Notes under the pieces: model-generated | What the model saw: only the letters and a program-made list of their open reading frames with translations | Told to the model about the DNA's origin: nothing | Databases searched by the model: none | Shown: in pieces, positions 5,752 through 8,982 of the stretch | Position numbering within the stretch: position 1 is the first letter of the stretch | Layout: every line of letters starts with the position of its first letter | Origin: Flavobacteriales bacterium UBA1112 | GTDB taxonomy: Bacteria; Bacteroidota; Bacteroidia; Flavobacteriales_D; Sanyastnellaceae | Direction: 5' to 3' | NCBI GenBank assembly: GCA_002313415.1 | Contig: DCBH01000023.1 | Coordinates: forward strand, 1 to 8,982 | DNA length: 8,982 bases | Translations under genes and position numbers: made by a program

Positions 5752-6552
5752 ATGAACACGAGGGCGCAACAACTGGAGGCATTTGGCAGGCTGCTGGACA
5801 TCATGGATGATCTTCGACAAAATTGCCCGTGGGATCGCAAACAGACCTTCGAGTCGTTGCGACACCTGACCATCGAAGAAACGTACGAGCTTGCCGATGC
5901 CATTCTAGACAAGGATGTTGAAGAGATTCGAAAAGAGACTGGAGATTTGCTGCTGCACATGGTTTTTTATGCCAAGATTGGCTCTGAATTGCCGGAAAAA
6001 GAGGGACGATTTGACATCGCAGACGCCTTGAACGGGATATGTGACAAACTGGTTGACCGGCACCCACACATTTACGGAGATGTGGATGCCGCGGACGAGG
6101 ACACGGTCAAGGCAAATTGGGAAAAGCTCAAGTTGAAGGAGGGGAAAAGTTCAGTGCTGCAGGGCGTACCGAAGTCCTTACCCAGTCTTGTCAAGGCGTA
6201 TCGAGTTCAAGACAAAGTACGGGGTGTAGGGTTTGATTGGGACAACGCAGCGCAGGTGTGGGCCAAGGTCAAGGAAGAATTGGACGAATTGCGGGAGGAA
6301 CTGGACGCCTCGAAGCAAAACCAAGAGCGCATTACGGATGAATTCGGGGACGTCTTATTCGCTCTGATCAATTACGCGCGTTTTGTAGACGTCAATCCGG
6401 ACGAAGCCCTCGAAAGAACCACCCGCCGTTTTATCGCGCGATTTCAGCACCTTGAGAAATCTGTCAGGGAGGACGGCAAAGATTTGACGGAGATGCCTCT
6501 TGCTGAGATGGATGTGTATTGGGAAAAAGCCAAGGCCGCCTTAAACGACTGA
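5752..6552 (+). CDS. mazG: Nucleoside triphosphate pyrophosphohydrolase MazG
   Basis: This cytoplasmic enzyme hydrolyses NTPs and dNTPs to the monophosphate and pyrophosphate, cleaning the nucleotide pool and, in E. coli, limiting ppGpp build-up. The 266 residues match the roughly 263 aa of E. coli MazG. Both tandem MazG domains are visible. In the first, NCPWD (24-28) precedes E42-E43-x2-E46 and E62-x2-D65 (KETGDLLLHMVFYA). RHPHIYGD (103-110) and WEKLK mark the linker. GFDWD (160-164) opens the second domain, with E175-E176-x2-E179 and E197-x2-D200 (EFGDVLFALINYAR). All the metal-binding Glu and Asp residues expected in both domains are present, so both look active. The longer frame from ATG 5668 adds 28 residues without family similarity; MNTRAQQLEAFGRLLDIM fits the normal N-terminus. 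It is divergent from the thioredoxin pair. The next gene begins 103 bp downstream on the same strand. Confidence 0.96.
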   Translation: MNTRAQQLEAFGRLLDIMDDLRQNCPWDRKQTFESLRHLTIEETYELADAILDKDVEEIRKETGDLLLHMVFYAKIGSELPEKEGRFDIADALNGICDKLVDRHPHIYGDVDAADEDTVKANWEKLKLKEGKSSVLQGVPKSLPSLVKAYRVQDKVRGVGFDWDNAAQVWAKVKEELDELREELDASKQNQERITDEFGDVLFALINYARFVDVNPDEALERTTRRFIARFQHLEKSVREDGKDLTEMPLAEMDVYWEKAKAALND

Positions 6553-6655
6553 TTAAACTTGAATTCATGCTCAATTGATGGGCACGACTTAACTTTCAAC
6601 TCTTGAAAAATTTGGCATGCTCTCCCGGGCATGTCTCACACTTTAGTTCGAAAAA

Positions 6656-8982
6656 ATGAAAATTTGGATTGCTGCGGCCTTGGGCTGCATAATTGGTTTT
6701 GGAGCATGGGCGCAACAGGAAACCCCACAACGTATCAACACCAATGTGTTTCGTCAGCTGGGTCAAGACTTGCCGACCCCCAATGTATACCGCACAGCCT
6801 CAGGTGCACCCGGTCACGCTTATTGGCAACAAAAGGCCGACTACAACATGAAAATTCGCCTTGACGACGAAACCCAGCGCATTGACGGATCCGAAACCAT
6901 TACTTATACCAACAACAGTCCAGACGAGCTGAGGTACGTGTGGCTTCAGCTTGACCAAAACGTGCGCGCATTGGACAGCGACCGCTACAAAATCCGAGAA
7001 TCATCATTGGATGGACGCACCTACTTCAGTGATTTGGCAGGTTTGGAGCCTGAATTTGACGGGGGGTTCAAAATTCAAAAAGTGGTAGATGCCTCGGGTA
7101 AAGCGCTCGAATACACCATCAACAACACCATGATGCGCATTGATTTGCCACGTCCATTGAAACCAGGCACCCAGTTTGAGTTCAGCATCGATTGGTGGTA
7201 CAACATCAATGATCGCATGGAAATCGGAGGGCGAAGTGGATATGAGTACTTCGAGGAAGAAGACAATTATTTGTACACCATTGCACAGTTTTATCCGAGA
7301 ATGGTGGTTTACAGTGACAACGAGGGCTGGCAGAACAAGCAGTTCCTGGGCAGCGGCGAATTCACGCTCAACTTCGGAGATTATCACGTTGAATTGACCG
7401 TTCCCTCTGACCACGTTGTGGCTTCAACAGGAACTTTGAGCAATCCAAAGTCCGTGTTGACCGCGGCTCAGCGTCGTCGCTTTGAATTGGCCAAGAAAGA
7501 GTTTGACCAACCCATTGTCATCGTGACGGAGGAGGAGGCCAGAGAAAATGAATCAGTCAAGGCCTCTGGGGAAAAGACATGGATTTTTGATGCCAAAAAT
7601 GTGCGCGATTTTGGTTGGGCATCAAGCAGAAAGTTCATTTGGGATGCCATGGCTGTAAAAGTGGGCAAGAAGACGCCCTTGGCCATGAGCTATTATCCCA
7701 AAGAGGGCAATCCCTTGTGGGAGAAATACAGCACCAAAGCGGTGGCCCAAACACTCAAAACCTACAGCAAGCATACCATTGACTACCCCTATCCAGTGGC
7801 CATCTCGGTCAACGCCAAAAGCATTGGCATGGAATACCCCATGATTTGTTTCAATTATGGCCGGTGCGAGAAAGACGGGACGTACAGTGAGCGGACGAAA
7901 TATGGAATGATTGGCGTCATCATCCATGAGGTTGGTCACAACTTTTTTCCCATGATCATCAATTCGGATGAACGTCAGTGGACTTGGATGGATGAAGGAT
8001 TGAACACTTTCGTTCAATTTTTGACTGAGAAGGAATTTGATAGGGACTATCCTTCACGCCGAGGAAGTGCACGTAACATCAGGGATTATATGGGTGGAGA
8101 CAAAACCCGTATCAGCCCAATCATGACCAACTCTGAGTCGATTTATCAATTTGGGAACAACGCTTATGGAAAGCCAGCAACAGCACTCAACATTCTTCGA
8201 GAGACTGTCATGGGACGTGATTTGTTTGATCACGCCTTTCGCGAGTACAGCCGGCGCTGGGCGTTTAAGCACCCTTCTCCAGCCGACTTCTTCCGAACCA
8301 TGGAAGACGCTTCTGGCGTGGATTTGGATTGGTTTTGGCGTGGTTGGTTCTACACAACAGATCACTGCGACATTGCAATGGAAGACATTACTTGGTTGCA
8401 AATGGAATCAGGAGATCCTGACGTGGAGGCCGCATTGCGTCAAGAGGCAGACGAGAGAAATCCTGAGGACATCACTCAAATGCGAAATGCCGCCGGAGGA
8501 ATTCCCCAATCGTACCTGGAGGCGGATCCGACACTGAACGATTTCTACACCACTACGGGCAAATACGAGGTGCTTGACTTGGATCGACAAGAGGCGTCAG
8601 AAGCCCGAGCTAAATTGAGCGACGAGCAGAGAGAAATGTTGTCGAGTGGCAAGCAATTTTATGAGATAACCTTCCGCAACGTTGGTGGTTTGGTGATGCC
8701 TTTGATTCTGGAATTCGAGTTTGAAGATGGAGCTCGCGAGATTCGTCGCATCCCTGCTGAAATTTGGAAAATGAGTGAACCCACTGTGACGAAAGTATTT
8801 GTCACGGACCGTCCTGCCGCACGCATTACGTTGGACCCGTATTTGGAGACGGCTGATGTGGACATGAGCAACAATGTTTGGCCTCCACGACCTGAACCCA
8901 CCCGGTTTGAAGTTTTCAAAGGCAGTGGCTACGGTCGTTACGGATCGGGAGGAGAAAATCAGATGCAGCGTGCCCGACGCAA
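6656..8982 (+). CDS. Secreted M1-family zinc metallopeptidase (aminopeptidase), 3' end cut by window edge
   Basis: The frame is open for 775 codons from the ATG at 6656 to the right edge. A signal peptide (MKIWIAAALGCIIGFGAWA, cleavage before Q20) sends it to the periplasm or beyond. The N-terminal beta domain of M1 enzymes is visible around residues 60-260 (KIRLDDETQRIDGSETITYTN). The catalytic domain holds GMEYPM (391-396), the Bacteroidota form of the GAMEN substrate-binding motif. Zinc ligands are H424-E425-V-G-H428 and E447 (HExxH-x18-E), and Y504 in NNAYGKP is the likely transition-state tyrosine. WFWRGWFYTTDHCD is a further family block. The last visible part (DPYLETADVDMSNNVWPPRP ... 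TRFEVFK) resembles the usual C-terminal end of these proteins, so probably only a few residues are missing. It likely trims N-terminal residues from exported peptides for nutrition or turnover; the substrate is unknown. It could share a transcript with mazG across the 103-bp gap. Confidence 0.95.
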   Translation, partial: MKIWIAAALGCIIGFGAWAQQETPQRINTNVFRQLGQDLPTPNVYRTASGAPGHAYWQQKADYNMKIRLDDETQRIDGSETITYTNNSPDELRYVWLQLDQNVRALDSDRYKIRESSLDGRTYFSDLAGLEPEFDGGFKIQKVVDASGKALEYTINNTMMRIDLPRPLKPGTQFEFSIDWWYNINDRMEIGGRSGYEYFEEEDNYLYTIAQFYPRMVVYSDNEGWQNKQFLGSGEFTLNFGDYHVELTVPSDHVVASTGTLSNPKSVLTAAQRRRFELAKKEFDQPIVIVTEEEARENESVKASGEKTWIFDAKNVRDFGWASSRKFIWDAMAVKVGKKTPLAMSYYPKEGNPLWEKYSTKAVAQTLKTYSKHTIDYPYPVAISVNAKSIGMEYPMICFNYGRCEKDGTYSERTKYGMIGVIIHEVGHNFFPMIINSDERQWTWMDEGLNTFVQFLTEKEFDRDYPSRRGSARNIRDYMGGDKTRISPIMTNSESIYQFGNNAYGKPATALNILRETVMGRDLFDHAFREYSRRWAFKHPSPADFFRTMEDASGVDLDWFWRGWFYTTDHCDIAMEDITWLQMESGDPDVEAALRQEADERNPEDITQMRNAAGGIPQSYLEADPTLNDFYTTTGKYEVLDLDRQEASEARAKLSDEQREMLSSGKQFYEITFRNVGGLVMPLILEFEFEDGAREIRRIPAEIWKMSEPTVTKVFVTDRPAARITLDPYLETADVDMSNNVWPPRPEPTRFEVFKGSGYGRYGSGGENQMQRARR

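Noticed and set aside
5644..5865. 74-residue extension of the thioredoxin
   Set aside because: It is antisense to the start of mazG and makes the protein much longer than single-domain thioredoxins.
6594..6608. TTTCAA-CTC-TTGAAA inverted repeat after mazG, considered as a terminator
   Set aside because: The stem is only 6 bp and AT-rich, with a 3-nt loop and no clear T-run after it; too weak to call.
7826..7843. GMEYPM in place of GAMEN in the M1 peptidase, considered as a novel active site
   Set aside because: This variant is common in Bacteroidota M1 enzymes as far as I recall, and the zinc ligands and tyrosine are intact.
7622..8017. 131-aa minus-strand frame inside the M1 peptidase gene
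   Set aside because: It is the antisense of the conserved zinc-binding region; the plus strand is clearly coding throughout.

Overview
The window looks like a chromosomal segment of a bacterium in the phylum Bacteroidota, probably a marine Flavobacteriales lineage related to Cryomorphaceae, Crocinitomicaceae or Schleiferiaceae. This rests on four observations. Two large secreted proteins end in Cys-rich GCT..ACNYD...DDGSC repeats and a single dockerin-like motif. A small one-helix Cys protein and a thioredoxin/DUF6952-like pair are of types I associate with flavobacteria. Several start regions carry TAnnTTTG-type -7 elements. No start has a clear Shine-Dalgarno sequence. Species-level assignment is not possible from sequence reading alone.

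Layout: (1) 3-575 (+), the C-terminal part of an ApbE-type FAD:protein FMN transferase, cut by the left edge. (2) 676-2718 and 3053-5065 (+), two tandem paralogous secreted beta-helix proteins of about 670-680 aa. (3) Between them on the minus strand, 2755-2955, a 66-aa membrane protein with four cysteines that resembles NqrM. (4) 5102-5643 (-), a translationally coupled thioredoxin and small DUF6952-like protein. (5) 5752-6552 (+), MazG nucleoside triphosphate pyrophosphohydrolase, divergent from the thioredoxin pair. (6) 6656 to the right edge (+), a secreted M1-family zinc metallopeptidase, almost complete.

How the genes relate: ApbE attaches FMN covalently to Na+-NQR and Rnf subunits, and NqrM matures the Na+-NQR iron centre. 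Having both within 3 kb suggests the left neighbourhood belongs to a Na+-NQR locus that the two beta-helix genes now interrupt. The beta-helix proteins and the M1 peptidase are exported and probably act in the periplasm or at the cell surface. The thioredoxin pair and MazG are cytoplasmic housekeeping or stress functions. No RNA genes, CRISPR arrays, insertion sequences or phage genes were seen. The least ordinary parts are the NqrM-like small gene and the tandem paralogs with their Cys-clasped C-terminal tags.
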